From: an uncultured Emticicia sp.
GTDB taxonomy: Bacteria > Bacteroidota > Bacteroidia > Cytophagales > Spirosomataceae
Length of the DNA: 64,000 nucleotides
Direction of reading: 5' to 3'
Assembly (NCBI RefSeq): GCF_937903345.1
Contig: NZ_CALCZQ010000007.1
Coordinates: forward strand, 106,217 to 170,216
Position numbers and translations under genes: made by a program. The notes under the pieces were generated by a model that was not told where the DNA came from, made no database searches, and saw only the letters and a program-made list of their open reading frames with translations. Shown here one piece after another: positions 7,735-16,571 of the stretch (the stretch's first letter is position 1; each line of letters starts with the position of its first letter).

Positions 7735-9156
7735 ATGAAATTAACATTCTGGGGAGCAACAAGGCAAGTTTCGGGGAGTATGTTCCTACTCGAATTTGAT
7801 GATGAATATAGAGTTTTGATTGATTGTGGCACTGATTTGGAACGCGAACGCAATGAAGAGACTCCCAAGTCTGAATACGGTATTTTCCCCTTTGACCCAT
7901 CACTCATCAATTTAATCATTCTTACACACGCACACATTGACCATTCGGGACAAATCCCTAATTTATATAAAGAAGGTTTTGAAGGACAAGTGCTTTGCAC
8001 AAAAGCAACAATGGAATTGGCCGAAATTTTATTACTAGATTCTGCAACCCTCAACCAAAAAAAGTTTAAGGCAATTCATGATAGTAAGAAACGCTCCAAG
8101 AAACGAAAAGATGTCGATTCAAAAGACCTGTACCTTGAACGTCACGTAAAAGAAGCCATTGACAATTTCGTCCCTATTCCTTTTAACGAAAGATTTAGAT
8201 TTAAAGATGGAGGTTTCCTGACTTTTTATCCAGCAGGACATTTGCTCGGAGCAGCTCATGTTTACTTGGATTTTTTGGAAAATAATGAAAAGAAAACGAT
8301 ATGCTTTTCAGGTGATGTCGGACGAAAAAACTATCCACTTTTGGTTGACCCCTACCCGATTCCTCAAGCCGATTATTTAGTTACTGAAACAACTTATGGC
8401 GACCGTCATCATATCAGCGAAAATAATCCAGAAGAGCTTTTGGGTAACATCATTCAAAGAGCCTGTATAGATATTCCAGGACGCTTGATTATTCCATCCT
8501 TCAGCGTTGGGCGTACTCAAGCTATGCTCTATACCCTCAACCGGCTTTATACCAATCGCGGCTTTACGCCAATTAAAGTATTTACTGATAGTCCGCTCGG
8601 GAAAGCGAGCACTCGTATTTATGAAAAAAATGTTCGTTTGATGAATAAAGAAGCAAGAGACTTCAAAGATGAAAACGAATCACTGTTTGATTTTGAAAAT
8701 TTAGTATATTTGGAGTCGAATCAAGCAAGTAAGGCCGTTTCTAATCATTCTGAACCTTGTATAATCATTTCTGCATCAGGAATGGTCACGGGAGGACGAA
8801 TTGAGCATCATATTCAAGCAAATATAAGTAATCCATACGCAACAATATTGATGGTAGGCTACGCAAGTGAAAACACCCTAGGTTGGAAGTTGCTTAATGG
8901 TGAACGCAAAGAATTAAGCATTGGAGGTCAGAAATTGCCAGTCAATGCTACTATCGAAAAAATTGATGTCTTTTCGGGACATGGCGATTTAGACGATTTA
9001 ATAGATTTTATTAAAACGCAGAATAAAGGAAAAACCAAGAATATTTTTTTAGTACATGGCGAATTATACACTATGCAAAACTTTAAAAATACACTCACCG
9101 AAATTGGTTATAATCAAGTAATAATTCCAGAAAAAGGACAAACATTTCAAATTTGA
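7735..9156 (+). CDS. Metallo-beta-lactamase fold beta-CASP RNase-type exonuclease
   Basis: Probable zinc-dependent RNA-processing nuclease of the YSH1/CPSF73-like class. The MBL domain shows HAHIDH at residues 65-70, a histidine in GHLLGAAHV and an aspartate in SGDVGR; the beta-CASP part shows TETTYGDR, IIPSFSVGRTQAML and SASGMVTGGRIEHH; the C-terminal FSGHGD and HGE motifs complete the metal-binding set. At 473 residues it is of normal length. It is preceded by a long non-coding stretch, so it likely starts a transcript that may continue into accA 85 nt downstream. Bacterial members act on RNA in the few studied cases; the substrate here is unknown. Confidence 0.88.
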   Translation: MKLTFWGATRQVSGSMFLLEFDDEYRVLIDCGTDLERERNEETPKSEYGIFPFDPSLINLIILTHAHIDHSGQIPNLYKEGFEGQVLCTKATMELAEILLLDSATLNQKKFKAIHDSKKRSKKRKDVDSKDLYLERHVKEAIDNFVPIPFNERFRFKDGGFLTFYPAGHLLGAAHVYLDFLENNEKKTICFSGDVGRKNYPLLVDPYPIPQADYLVTETTYGDRHHISENNPEELLGNIIQRACIDIPGRLIIPSFSVGRTQAMLYTLNRLYTNRGFTPIKVFTDSPLGKASTRIYEKNVRLMNKEARDFKDENESLFDFENLVYLESNQASKAVSNHSEPCIIISASGMVTGGRIEHHIQANISNPYATILMVGYASENTLGWKLLNGERKELSIGGQKLPVNATIEKIDVFSGHGDLDDLIDFIKTQNKGKTKNIFLVHGELYTMQNFKNTLTEIGYNQVIIPEKGQTFQI

Positions 9157-9200
9157 ATTAAGAATTTAGAATCGAGAATGTAAAATTCAAAACGGGGCTT

Positions 9201-9233
9201 TCATTCTTCATTCTTCATTCTTCATTCTTCATT
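9201..9233 (+). repeat. Heptanucleotide tandem repeat (TCATTCT, 4.7 copies) before accA
   Basis: Four perfect TCATTCT units plus TCATT run from 9201 to 9233 and stop 8 nt before the accA ATG. The array fills the leader region where a ribosome-binding site would lie, so changes in copy number could alter spacing or expression of accA. Confidence 0.75.
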
Positions 9234-9241
9234 AAATTAGA

Positions 9242-10198
9242 ATGAGAACACTTTTAGATTTTGAAAAACCGATTGCCGAGCTTGAATCGAAGCTCGAAGA
9301 TATGAAACGGCTCGCGAACGAAAACAATGTTGACGTAAGCGGGGCTGTTCGTACACTTAATGATAACATTGAGCAATTGAAAAAAGAAACATTTGCTAAC
9401 CTTACTCGTTGGCAAAGAGTTCAACTTTCTCGCCATCCTGACCGCCCGTATACGCTAGACTATATTGAGCGTATTTGTCAAGAATTCCACGAATTACATG
9501 GCGACCGAACAGTCAAAGATGACCCAGCCATTGTTGGTGGATTTGCTACTATAGATGGCCAGTCTGTAATGATAATTGGCCAACAAAAAGGACGTAAAAC
9601 TAAGGAGCGTCAATACCGAAATTTTGGTATGCCCAATCCAGAAGGTTACAGAAAAGCCCTCCGCTTAATGAAATTGGCCGAAAAATTCAATAAACCTATA
9701 ATTACCCTTATTGATACCCCTGGGGCTTTCCCAGGTTTAGAAGCTGAAGAACGTGGACAAGGAGAAGCGATTGCTCGTAATTTAAAAGAAATGATGGTCC
9801 TAAAAGTACCAGTTATTTGTATTATAATTGGTGAAGGTGCATCAGGAGGGGCTTTAGGTATTGCTATTGGAGATAGAGTTTTAATGCTAGAAAACACCTG
9901 GTATTCTGTGATTTCTCCAGAATCTTGCTCTTCAATTCTATGGAGAAGTTGGGACTATAAAGAACAAGCAGCCGAAGCATTAAAATTAACATCTGCGGAT
10001 ATGCTTCAAAATAAACTAATTGATGGAATCATTGAAGAACCACTCGGCGGAGCCCAACTTGATTGGGAAGATATGTCCAATCGTCTGAAAAATCGAATTT
10101 TAAGCGAAATCAGAACACTCGAAACTATGACGCCACAGGCTCGCATTGATGCAAGAATTGATAAATTCTGTGCTATGGGTGAGTTTGAAGAAGTATGA
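9242..10198 (+). CDS. accA: Acetyl-CoA carboxylase carboxyltransferase subunit alpha
   Basis: Cytoplasmic AccA, which with AccD transfers the carboxyl group from biotin to acetyl-CoA in the first step of fatty acid synthesis. The 318 residues show the usual N-terminal coiled segment (FEKPIAELESKLEDM), RHPDRPYTLDYI, HGDRTVKDDPAIVGG, then the core with QKGRKTKE, NFGMPNPEGYRKALRLM, DTPGAFPGLEAEERGQ, GEGASGGALGI and SVISPESCSSILW. Length and motifs match the family. accD is not nearby. The nearest upstream gene is the beta-CASP nuclease; downstream is a 230-nt gap and a bidirectional terminator facing the nuo operon. Confidence 0.97.
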   Translation: MRTLLDFEKPIAELESKLEDMKRLANENNVDVSGAVRTLNDNIEQLKKETFANLTRWQRVQLSRHPDRPYTLDYIERICQEFHELHGDRTVKDDPAIVGGFATIDGQSVMIIGQQKGRKTKERQYRNFGMPNPEGYRKALRLMKLAEKFNKPIITLIDTPGAFPGLEAEERGQGEAIARNLKEMMVLKVPVICIIIGEGASGGALGIAIGDRVLMLENTWYSVISPESCSSILWRSWDYKEQAAEALKLTSADMLQNKLIDGIIEEPLGGAQLDWEDMSNRLKNRILSEIRTLETMTPQARIDARIDKFCAMGEFEEV

Positions 10199-10429
10199 TT
10201 TTGCTTTTCAAATAGACATATTTAAAATCGGCTAAAATCGCGTAAATTCTTTTAAACTTAAAATATACTTTGCATGCTTAAAGTAATTAAGTAAGTTAGA
10301 TGGTGGTAATCAACAAATATACAAATAGCTAAACACCTGTATATCAGATTATTATCCATGGCGTACTTGTTGACCATTAACAGAGGACTACTGAAACAAA
10401 TTAAGTATCAAAAAAAACAAAGCCCAAAT

Positions 10430-10466
10430 AAAATGCCTCTCAAAATTTAAATTTGAGAGGCATTTT
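10430..10466. terminator. Bidirectional intrinsic terminator between accA and nuoJ
   Basis: AAAATGCCTCTCAAA pairs perfectly with TTTGAGAGGCATTTT around a 7-nt AT loop; the A/T-rich flanks give T-tracts in both directions. It lies 20 nt beyond the nuoJ stop codon and marks the end of the nuo operon on the minus strand, so nuoK-N are not cotranscribed here. Confidence 0.85.
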
Positions 10467-10485
10467 ATATATTGTACTTAAGTTT

Positions 10486-11022
10486 TTAGAAATGTCTTTC
10501 ACCCTGCTCACGTTTGGCCAACATCACTGCTCCAGCCATTGCAACTAAAAATAACACAGAAATTAATTCAAAAGGCAATAGATATTCACCATAAAGCGAT
10601 TGACCTAATATTTCAACCATACCAGTTTGTGAGTTAAAACCCAAGGCATCAACCTTTTCTTTTCCAGCCCTTCTTAGGAATATAATTAAAATACCCCCTA
10701 ATAAAAGTGCAGTTACAATTGCTGCTGTAACGAGTTTATTATTTTTCATTTCGTCAGCTTCTTCTTTCATATTCAGAAACATAATCACGAATAAAAATAA
10801 TACCATGATTGCACCAGCATACACGATTATATTTACTGCTGCTAAAAATTGTGCATTTAATAAAATATAATGAGCAGAAATTGAAAAGAAAGTAACAATT
10901 AAATATATAACACTGTGAACGGGATTTTTCGACATAATTGTCCCTAATGCTCCGAACAGCGTTAATACTGATAAAATTGCGAATGAGTACCAAATAGGTG
11001 GTAAATTAAATATATTTTGCAT
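10486..11022 (-). CDS. nuoJ: NADH-quinone oxidoreductase subunit J
   Basis: Membrane-arm subunit of complex I, 178 residues with five hydrophobic helices. The segment YSFAILSVLTLFGALGTIM and the conserved NPVHSVIYLIVTF plus AAVNIIVYAGAIMVLFLFVIM pattern are diagnostic of NuoJ/ND6. The C-terminus ends AGAVMLAKREQGERHF. It is the last gene of the operon here, followed within 20 nt by a terminator. NuoK, L, M and N, needed for the proton-pumping arm, are absent from this window and must be encoded elsewhere if the complex is functional. Confidence 0.95.
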   Translation of the reverse strand: MQNIFNLPPIWYSFAILSVLTLFGALGTIMSKNPVHSVIYLIVTFFSISAHYILLNAQFLAAVNIIVYAGAIMVLFLFVIMFLNMKEEADEMKNNKLVTAAIVTALLLGGILIIFLRRAGKEKVDALGFNSQTGMVEILGQSLYGEYLLPFELISVLFLVAMAGAVMLAKREQGERHF

Positions 11023-11054
11023 ATTTTGATTAATATAAAAGGCTTAATAAAAAA

Positions 11055-11600
11055 TCACTTCCAAAGTTTCATAGCATCTTCTTTGGTCCAAGCATCCCGC
11101 TTATAGCGGTGAGTCATATCTTCAACTAATTGGTCTTTTCCATAAACTACGTTCGAACGGTCAGTAAATACTGGCACAAACATATCATGGCGTAAATAAA
11201 CAGCTTGTTTTGGACAAGCTTCTTCGCAAAGACCACAGAAAATACATCGAAGCATATTGATTTCGTATACTGCCGCATATTTCTCTTCTCGATATAGATG
11301 TTCTTCACCCTTCACACGCTCTTGTGCTACCATCGAAATTGCCTCAGCAGGGCAAGCTACTGCACACAAGCCACATGCCGTACAACGCTCGCGACCTTCT
11401 TCATCTCTTTTCAATATGTGATGTCCTCGAAAAACTGGCCCTAAATATCGTTTTTGCTCAGGATATTCGATTGTTGGCTTCGCTTGGAAAAAGTGTTTTA
11501 TTGTAATTCCTAAGCCCGTCGCAAGAGAAGGCAAATAACTTCTCTCGAATAAACTTAGTTCGGATTTATCAGTCTTTTTTGCTCTGTTGGTTAACTGCAT
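11055..11600 (-). CDS. nuoI: NADH-quinone oxidoreductase subunit I (two 4Fe-4S clusters)
   Basis: Peripheral-arm ferredoxin-like subunit carrying clusters N6a and N6b between NuoG and NuoB. Two CxxCxxCxxxCP motifs are intact: Cys73-76-79-83 (CTACGLCAVACP) and Cys119-122-125-129 (CIFCGLCEEACP). The N-terminal amphipathic region before them (GLGITIKHFFQAKPTIEYPEQK) is the normal membrane-contacting part. At 181 residues it is of normal length. It lies 33 nt upstream of nuoJ and 124 nt downstream of nuoH. Confidence 0.96.
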   Translation of the reverse strand: MQLTNRAKKTDKSELSLFERSYLPSLATGLGITIKHFFQAKPTIEYPEQKRYLGPVFRGHHILKRDEEGRERCTACGLCAVACPAEAISMVAQERVKGEEHLYREEKYAAVYEINMLRCIFCGLCEEACPKQAVYLRHDMFVPVFTDRSNVVYGKDQLVEDMTHRYKRDAWTKEDAMKLWK

Positions 11601-11723
11601 AATTTTAATGAGTTAATGTTTGAATGAGTACCGCAATGGATATTGAATAAGTTAATTATTTTTAAGTTAATGCTCAAAAATTCTTGTTCAATTAAATATG
11701 ATTATTATAAATTATAAACTTTA

Positions 11724-12899
11724 TTAAGCCCCCATAATAGCATTTTTCTTTTTGGGTCTCAATGACCAAACTATTGAAATCAGAACAATCATAATAGCCA
11801 AACCTACCCAAATTCCAACTAATTTATAACCAGAAAGAATGGCAACTGCCGTTATAATAAGATTAGCAACTGCTAATGGAATTAAGCCTTTCCAACCAAG
11901 ATTCATTAATTGGTCATAACGAAAACGTGGAACTGTCCAACGTACCCACATAAAGAAGAAAATACCAAATAAAATTTTTATAAACATAGAGCCAATACCA
12001 ATCAATGTAGCTACATTATGACCTGCATTTGCTCCAATTCCTGATATTAATTGCCTCTCAACAAAATCCATACCTGGGTAATTATATCCACCAAAAAATA
12101 AGCAGGCTGTTACTGCCGAGGAGGCGAACATATTAATATATTCAGCAAAAAGATAAAACCCTAATTTCATAGAGCTATATTCTGTATGATAGCCCCCAAC
12201 TAACTCAGTTTCACACTCAGGTAAGTCAAAAGGGGTACGATTACATTCCGCAAAGGCACATATTGTAAAAATTAAAAATCCGAGTGGTTGATAAAAAATA
12301 TTCCAATTTCCACCATGTTGTTGTAATACAATTTCACGAACTGACAAAGTACCAGACATCATTAAAATTGCTATTATTGACATCCCCATTGCCAATTCAT
12401 AGCTGATATTTTGGGATGCAGCACGAATCGCCCCCAACAATGAAAACTTATTATTAGAAGCCCATCCACCAATCATTACACCATAAACACCTAATGAAAC
12501 CACGCCAAAAACGTATAAAATACCAATATTTATTTCAATTGCCTGTACGAAAACTTCTTTTCCTCCAATAATAAATGAACTACCAAACGGCACTACAGCA
12601 CTTGACATTAACGCAGTAAACATTGATAAACATGGGCCTAAAATAAATAACCATTTGTCGGCTTGTGCTGGAATAAAATCTTCTTTAAAAAACATTTTAC
12701 CGGCATCCGCTAACGGTTGTAATAAACCACCCCACCCAGCACGATTTGGGCCACGACGGTCTTGAATATAAGCAGCAACTTTACGTTCTCCCCAAGTTGA
12801 ATAAGCCGCAATTGCAAGAGTGATTGCAAAAATTACAATAATAATAAGAGCTTTCCAAAGAAACATACTTTCGGTAAGCCATTGTACAAAAGAACCCAT
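11724..12899 (-). CDS. nuoH: NADH-quinone oxidoreductase subunit H
   Basis: Membrane subunit at the quinone site of complex I, 391 residues with about eight to nine transmembrane helices. Diagnostic segments include STWGERKVAAYIQDRRGPNRAG near the N-terminus, QPLADAGKMFFKED, GWASNNKFSLLGAIRAASQNISYE, AECNRTPFDLPECETELVGGYHTEYSSM and WVRWTVPRFRYDQLM. The C-terminus has extra helices ending LRPKKKNAIMGA. It lies between nuoG and nuoI on the minus strand. Confidence 0.97.
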   Translation of the reverse strand: MGSFVQWLTESMFLWKALIIIVIFAITLAIAAYSTWGERKVAAYIQDRRGPNRAGWGGLLQPLADAGKMFFKEDFIPAQADKWLFILGPCLSMFTALMSSAVVPFGSSFIIGGKEVFVQAIEINIGILYVFGVVSLGVYGVMIGGWASNNKFSLLGAIRAASQNISYELAMGMSIIAILMMSGTLSVREIVLQQHGGNWNIFYQPLGFLIFTICAFAECNRTPFDLPECETELVGGYHTEYSSMKLGFYLFAEYINMFASSAVTACLFFGGYNYPGMDFVERQLISGIGANAGHNVATLIGIGSMFIKILFGIFFFMWVRWTVPRFRYDQLMNLGWKGLIPLAVANLIITAVAILSGYKLVGIWVGLAIMIVLISIVWSLRPKKKNAIMGA

Positions 12900-13003
12900 A
12901 GTAAATTATTTACGAAATATGATTTAAGAAGCACAACTAATCAAAAAAAATAGCAACTTCGACTTTAATACTAATAAATCAATATTCAATTGAGTATTCC
13001 AAA

Positions 13004-14095
13004 TTACTTTTTGAAATAACTTTCATTTATTTGTTTTAAAACTTGAAAATCTTCTGTTTGCTTGATTTCTGAAATATCGTTTACATAAGGACGAGAATCA
13101 TCAATTTTTTTGAATTGAGATTCAGCCAATTTTAATGCAAAATCAGGTTTTTTAATCAAATTTGAACCATACTTATTCGCCGAAATAACCGAAGCACGAT
13201 TTACTTTTGTCGGCCCTTCAATCACCCAATCACTAGTTTGCTTTTTCTCAAAACGGCAAGTGTTACAAATAAATGCTGTTACTTCGCCCCATTCATTTTT
13301 GCGAGCAGTTACACGAATTACTTCATCTCCACGATACCATAATTGAACCTTCCCACTACATTTATCACAATTACAATGTGCATCAACTGGTTTTGAGAAC
13401 CAAACACGGTTTTTAAAACGATAAGTTTTATCGGTCAATGCTCCTACTGGACATACATCAATTACGTTTCCAGAAAAATCATTATCAATTGCACGGCCAA
13501 TATAAGTTGAGATTTCGGCATGGTCACCTCTACCCATAACACCATGGACACGTCCATCAGTTATTTGGTCAGCTGTATAAACGCAACGATAACACAAGAC
13601 ACAACGAGTCATGTGAAGTTGAACATAAGGACCAATATCTTCTTTCTCAAAAGTACGACGCTCTTCCTCATACCGAGTTGTACTTGTGCCATTTTCAAAA
13701 GCGAAATCTTGTAAATGACACTCTCCTGCTTGGTCACAAACTGGACAATCGAGTGGATGATTGAGCAACAAGAACTCAACCACTCCTTTGCGAGCTTCTA
13801 CTACTTGTGGACTGGTGAAGTTTTCAACAATCATTCCGTCTTGTACTGGAGTAATACACGAAGCAACTAATTTAGGCATCGGACGTGGGTCTTTCGCCGA
13901 ACCAGCCGTTACCTTCACCAAACAAGCACGGCATTTACCTCCTGAACCTTTGAGAGGCTCATAATAGCACATTGCTGGAGGTGCCACTTCTGGACCGATC
14001 TTACGAGCTGCCTGTATGATGGTTGTTCCTGGAGCAACTTCTACTTCCACACCGTCAACGGTAACCTTAAATAATGTTGGTTTTATATCTTCCAT
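13004..14095 (-). CDS. nuoG: NADH-quinone oxidoreductase subunit G, short form
   Basis: Iron-sulfur subunit of the peripheral arm. The 363 residues carry the N-terminal 2Fe-2S ferredoxin domain (CYYEPLKGSGGKCRACLVKV, later C in LVASCITP), the HPLDCPVCDQAGECHLQD motif for N5, the 4Fe-4S motif CVLCYRCV with VCPVGAL, and a CNCDKC/CNTC zinc- or cluster-like set. The large molybdopterin-type C-terminal domain of E. coli NuoG (about 900 residues) is missing; short NuoG is usual in Bacteroidota, so I do not treat this as damage. The gene starts only 3 nt after the stop of the inserted nucleotidyltransferase gene. Confidence 0.92.
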   Translation of the reverse strand: MEDIKPTLFKVTVDGVEVEVAPGTTIIQAARKIGPEVAPPAMCYYEPLKGSGGKCRACLVKVTAGSAKDPRPMPKLVASCITPVQDGMIVENFTSPQVVEARKGVVEFLLLNHPLDCPVCDQAGECHLQDFAFENGTSTTRYEEERRTFEKEDIGPYVQLHMTRCVLCYRCVYTADQITDGRVHGVMGRGDHAEISTYIGRAIDNDFSGNVIDVCPVGALTDKTYRFKNRVWFSKPVDAHCNCDKCSGKVQLWYRGDEVIRVTARKNEWGEVTAFICNTCRFEKKQTSDWVIEGPTKVNRASVISANKYGSNLIKKPDFALKLAESQFKKIDDSRPYVNDISEIKQTEDFQVLKQINESYFKK

Positions 14096-14098
14096 AAA

Positions 14099-14422
14099 TT
14101 ATAATTTCTGGTTTCCTAAATCGGATTTTGTATAAAATAATTCACCTACTTGGTTAATGTGGTCTAATAATTCGACATTATTGATTTGATTGAATATCGA
14201 AATATCGAAAAAGTATGGTAAATAAAGGTCATCTAGGGTATTATCAACTTTATTCAAAAGCGTTAGATTTAAATCTTTCCCTAACAAGGTTAAATCAATG
14301 TCGGAACCTAAATTAAAATTCCCTTTTGCCCTTGAACCATACAAAATCACCTGTTCTATTTCGGGAAATAACTCGAAAACTTGCTGAATATATACTATGT
14401 TTTTATCACTTAATCCGTACAT
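14099..14422 (-). CDS. MNT-type nucleotidyltransferase, probable antitoxin (HI0073-like)
   Basis: A 107-residue minimal nucleotidyltransferase. The catalytic pattern GSx10DxD is intact: Gly29-Ser30 in YGSRAKGNF, then Asp41 and Asp43 in GSDIDLTLLG; a third acidic residue is likely Asp73 in FFDISIF. In type VII toxin-antitoxin systems such proteins AMPylate a HEPN ribonuclease partner and block it. The HEPN partner lies directly upstream with a 14-nt gap. Both genes are inserted between nuoF and nuoG, with the stop of this gene 3 nt before nuoG. HI0073-like proteins without proven toxin function also exist, so the antitoxin role is an inference. Confidence 0.8.
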   Translation of the reverse strand: MYGLSDKNIVYIQQVFELFPEIEQVILYGSRAKGNFNLGSDIDLTLLGKDLNLTLLNKVDNTLDDLYLPYFFDISIFNQINNVELLDHINQVGELFYTKSDLGNQKL

Positions 14423-14436
14423 TATTTTTAGAATAG

Positions 14437-14844
14437 TTACTCTTGAATACCATATTCAAGTGTATCTTTCAATGTTAAAAATAAATTAAAATATGAATTT
14501 GTAATGGCATTTGCTATTTCGTTGGCAGTTTCTTCATTATAGGTATGAGATGTTTTAGTTCTACTTTTGACCATATCCAGCCAAATATCACCATTTTCTA
14601 TCAAACCTCTATTAAAAGCTAATCGAAAAGCATCTCTGCTACCTTGTATATTTATTTCGCCTTGATTTTCGTAAAAATCCTTAATCGTATTCCAAGCTAA
14701 TTCATAAGTATATTCAAAGGCCTGAATTAAACCTTGTTGCTCTAATTCATTCAATTTGCCTTTATCAATAAACTTTTTTAGTTGCGAAAAGGCTTTTTTA
14801 TAATTAGAAAAACGTTGAACCCATCGAATATTTTGATTCTCCAT
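14437..14844 (-). CDS. HEPN-type nucleotidyltransferase substrate-binding protein, probable toxin (HI0074-like)
   Basis: A 135-residue all-helical protein of the HI0074/NTase substrate-binding family (QRFSNYKKAFSQLKKFI, LIQAFEYTYELAWNTIKDF, GSRDAFRLAFNRGLI). Near the C-terminus it has RTKTSHTY (Arg95 to Tyr102), which fits the RX4HXY motif of HEPN ribonucleases in type VII toxin-antitoxin systems, where the tyrosine is AMPylated by the partner. The motif is intact here. It starts 3 nt after the nuoF stop and is followed by the MNT partner. Neutral names such as substrate-binding protein are used where no toxicity is shown; whether this one is toxic is unknown. Confidence 0.8.
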   Translation of the reverse strand: MENQNIRWVQRFSNYKKAFSQLKKFIDKGKLNELEQQGLIQAFEYTYELAWNTIKDFYENQGEINIQGSRDAFRLAFNRGLIENGDIWLDMVKSRTKTSHTYNEETANEIANAITNSYFNLFLTLKDTLEYGIQE

Positions 14845-14847
14845 AAA

Positions 14848-16191
14848 TTAGATTGAAGACAAAACTGCTCCCCTATAAACAGCACCCGCTTTGGTAGCCT
14901 CCAATGGATGCTTGATATGCCATTCAAACTCATCACGAAAATGACGAATCGCACTGGCAACTGGCCAAGCGGCTGCATCACCCAATGGGCAAATAGTATT
15001 TCCTTCTATTTTTTTTGCTACATCAACCAATAAATCAATATCACTCATCGAACCCATACCGTGTTCGATACGATTTAATACTTTTTGCATCCAACCAGTT
15101 CCTTCTCGGCAAGGTGAACATTGTCCACAAGATTCATGCTCATAAAATCTTGAAAAATTCCAGGTATTACGAACGATACAAGCCGTTTCATCGAAAGCAA
15201 TAAAACCGCCCGAACCTAACATTGTGCCACTCACGAAACCACCATCTGAGAGTGATTCGTAAGACATCAATCTATCTTCACCATTAGCATTTTTCAAGAA
15301 TAATGCACCAGGAACAATCGGAACAGACGAACCACCAGCTACAACTGCTTTCAAACGATGACCTGTACGAACACCGCCACAATATTCATCAGAATTGAGA
15401 AATTCATCGCAAGACAGACCTAATTCGATTTCATACACACCGGGATTATTGATATGCCCCGATGCTGAAATTAATTTTGTACCTGTACTTTTACCAATTC
15501 CAACGGCAGCATAAGCCTCGCCACCGTTATTGATAATCCAAGAAACAGTTGCAATAGATTCAACATTATTTACAACAGTTGGACTTTGGTATAAACCTTT
15601 TACAGCGGGAAAAGGTGGCTTATTTCTTGGATTTCCACGCTTGCCTTCCAAAGATTCTAATAAGGCCGTTTCTTCTCCACAAATATATGCCCCACCACCT
15701 GGTTGTACTATTAATTCTAAATCATAGCCACTTCCTAGAATATTTTTACCTAAGAAACCAGCTGCTTTTGCTTCCTCAATTGCTTTTTCAAGAATATGAA
15801 TGACATACATCAATTCACCTCTTACATAGATAAAAGATTTGTTTGCACCCAAAGCATAGCTTGAAATAATCATCCCTTCAATTAACAAATGAGGGATGGT
15901 TTTCATTAAGTAATGGTCTTTGAATGTACCGGGCTCTGATTCGTCGGCGTTACAAACTAAATAACGCGTAATACCCTCTGGTTTTGCCAAAAAAGACCAT
16001 TTCATTCCCATTGGGAAACCAGCACCTCCACGTCCACGAACGCCAGATTTCTTAACTTCTTCTACAACCTCTTCGGGAGTCATTTTCTTTACTGCCTTTT
16101 CGACAGCAGCATATCCGCCTTTCTGACGATAAACCTCAAAAGTCTCGATTCCAGGTGTATTACAATGTTCTGTTAATATTTTTATTGACAT
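14848..16191 (-). CDS. nuoF: NADH-quinone oxidoreductase subunit F (NADH and FMN binding)
   Basis: Peripheral-arm subunit that oxidises NADH and reduces FMN and cluster N3. Motifs in order: SGVRGRGGAGFPMGMKW (nucleotide binding, near residues 50-66), CNADESEPGTFKD, GGGAYICGEETALLESLEG, the N3 cysteines in ESCGQCSPCREGTGW, and NTICPLGDAAAWPV near the C-terminus. At 447 residues it is of normal length. It is separated from nuoE by a pseudogene (16196-16563) and from nuoG by the HEPN/MNT pair, so the usual EFG order is kept but interrupted twice. Confidence 0.97.
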   Translation of the reverse strand: MSIKILTEHCNTPGIETFEVYRQKGGYAAVEKAVKKMTPEEVVEEVKKSGVRGRGGAGFPMGMKWSFLAKPEGITRYLVCNADESEPGTFKDHYLMKTIPHLLIEGMIISSYALGANKSFIYVRGELMYVIHILEKAIEEAKAAGFLGKNILGSGYDLELIVQPGGGAYICGEETALLESLEGKRGNPRNKPPFPAVKGLYQSPTVVNNVESIATVSWIINNGGEAYAAVGIGKSTGTKLISASGHINNPGVYEIELGLSCDEFLNSDEYCGGVRTGHRLKAVVAGGSSVPIVPGALFLKNANGEDRLMSYESLSDGGFVSGTMLGSGGFIAFDETACIVRNTWNFSRFYEHESCGQCSPCREGTGWMQKVLNRIEHGMGSMSDIDLLVDVAKKIEGNTICPLGDAAAWPVASAIRHFRDEFEWHIKHPLEATKAGAVYRGAVLSSI

Positions 16192-16195
16192 ATTT

Positions 16196-16563
16196 TTATT
16201 TCACGAAATCGTTTAAATCATAACCAATGGCATCGCAAAATGATGAATTTTTTACTATTTCGCCAACGCCTAATTTATATTTTCTCCAATTTACTTTCTT
16301 ATAATCATAAACAAAACCCTCTTCTACTTCGAATTCATCAATGAGTTCAATGATTTTATTGAAATCTTTATTAAATCCAGTTGTTGAACTTATCTCAATA
16401 ATGACTTTTATTTCATCTAAAACATTATCTAATAAAATTACATCGCGAGTCGGACTAGATTCACCTTCATTAATCAATATAACCCAGCAGCTAATATGGT
16501 GATAACTCGTTGGTGTTCTCTTGGTGAATTTACTCCTATAAATTGTATAGGAGTATCTAACAT
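16196..16563 (-). pseudogene. Decayed Uma2-family endonuclease-like gene inside the nuo operon
   Basis: The minus strand from an ATG at 16563 begins MLDTPIQFIGV and SPREHQRVITILAAGLY, then hits a stop at 16474. A second frame, open through ILINEGESSPTRDVILLDN and EGFVYDYKKVNWRKYKLGVG to SSFCDAIGYDLNDFVK, ends at 16196. Together they read like the start and end of a Uma2-type protein (PD-(D/E)xK nuclease fold, common in Cytophagales and cyanobacteria), with about 20 residues and the frame lost at the junction near 16475-16485. The second part could still be translated from a TTG at 16477, but it would lack the N-terminus. It is squeezed between nuoE (stop 16572) and nuoF (start 16191). The Uma2 assignment is from memory of the family pattern. 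Confidence 0.65.
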
Positions 16564-16571
16564 AGTTTTAG

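Noticed and set aside
9201..9233. Repeats considered as a CRISPR array
   Set aside because: The unit is 7 nt with no spacers and no cas genes nearby.
13004..14095. NuoG considered truncated
   Set aside because: Short NuoG lacking the molybdopterin-type domain is the usual form in Bacteroidota, and the cluster motifs are complete.
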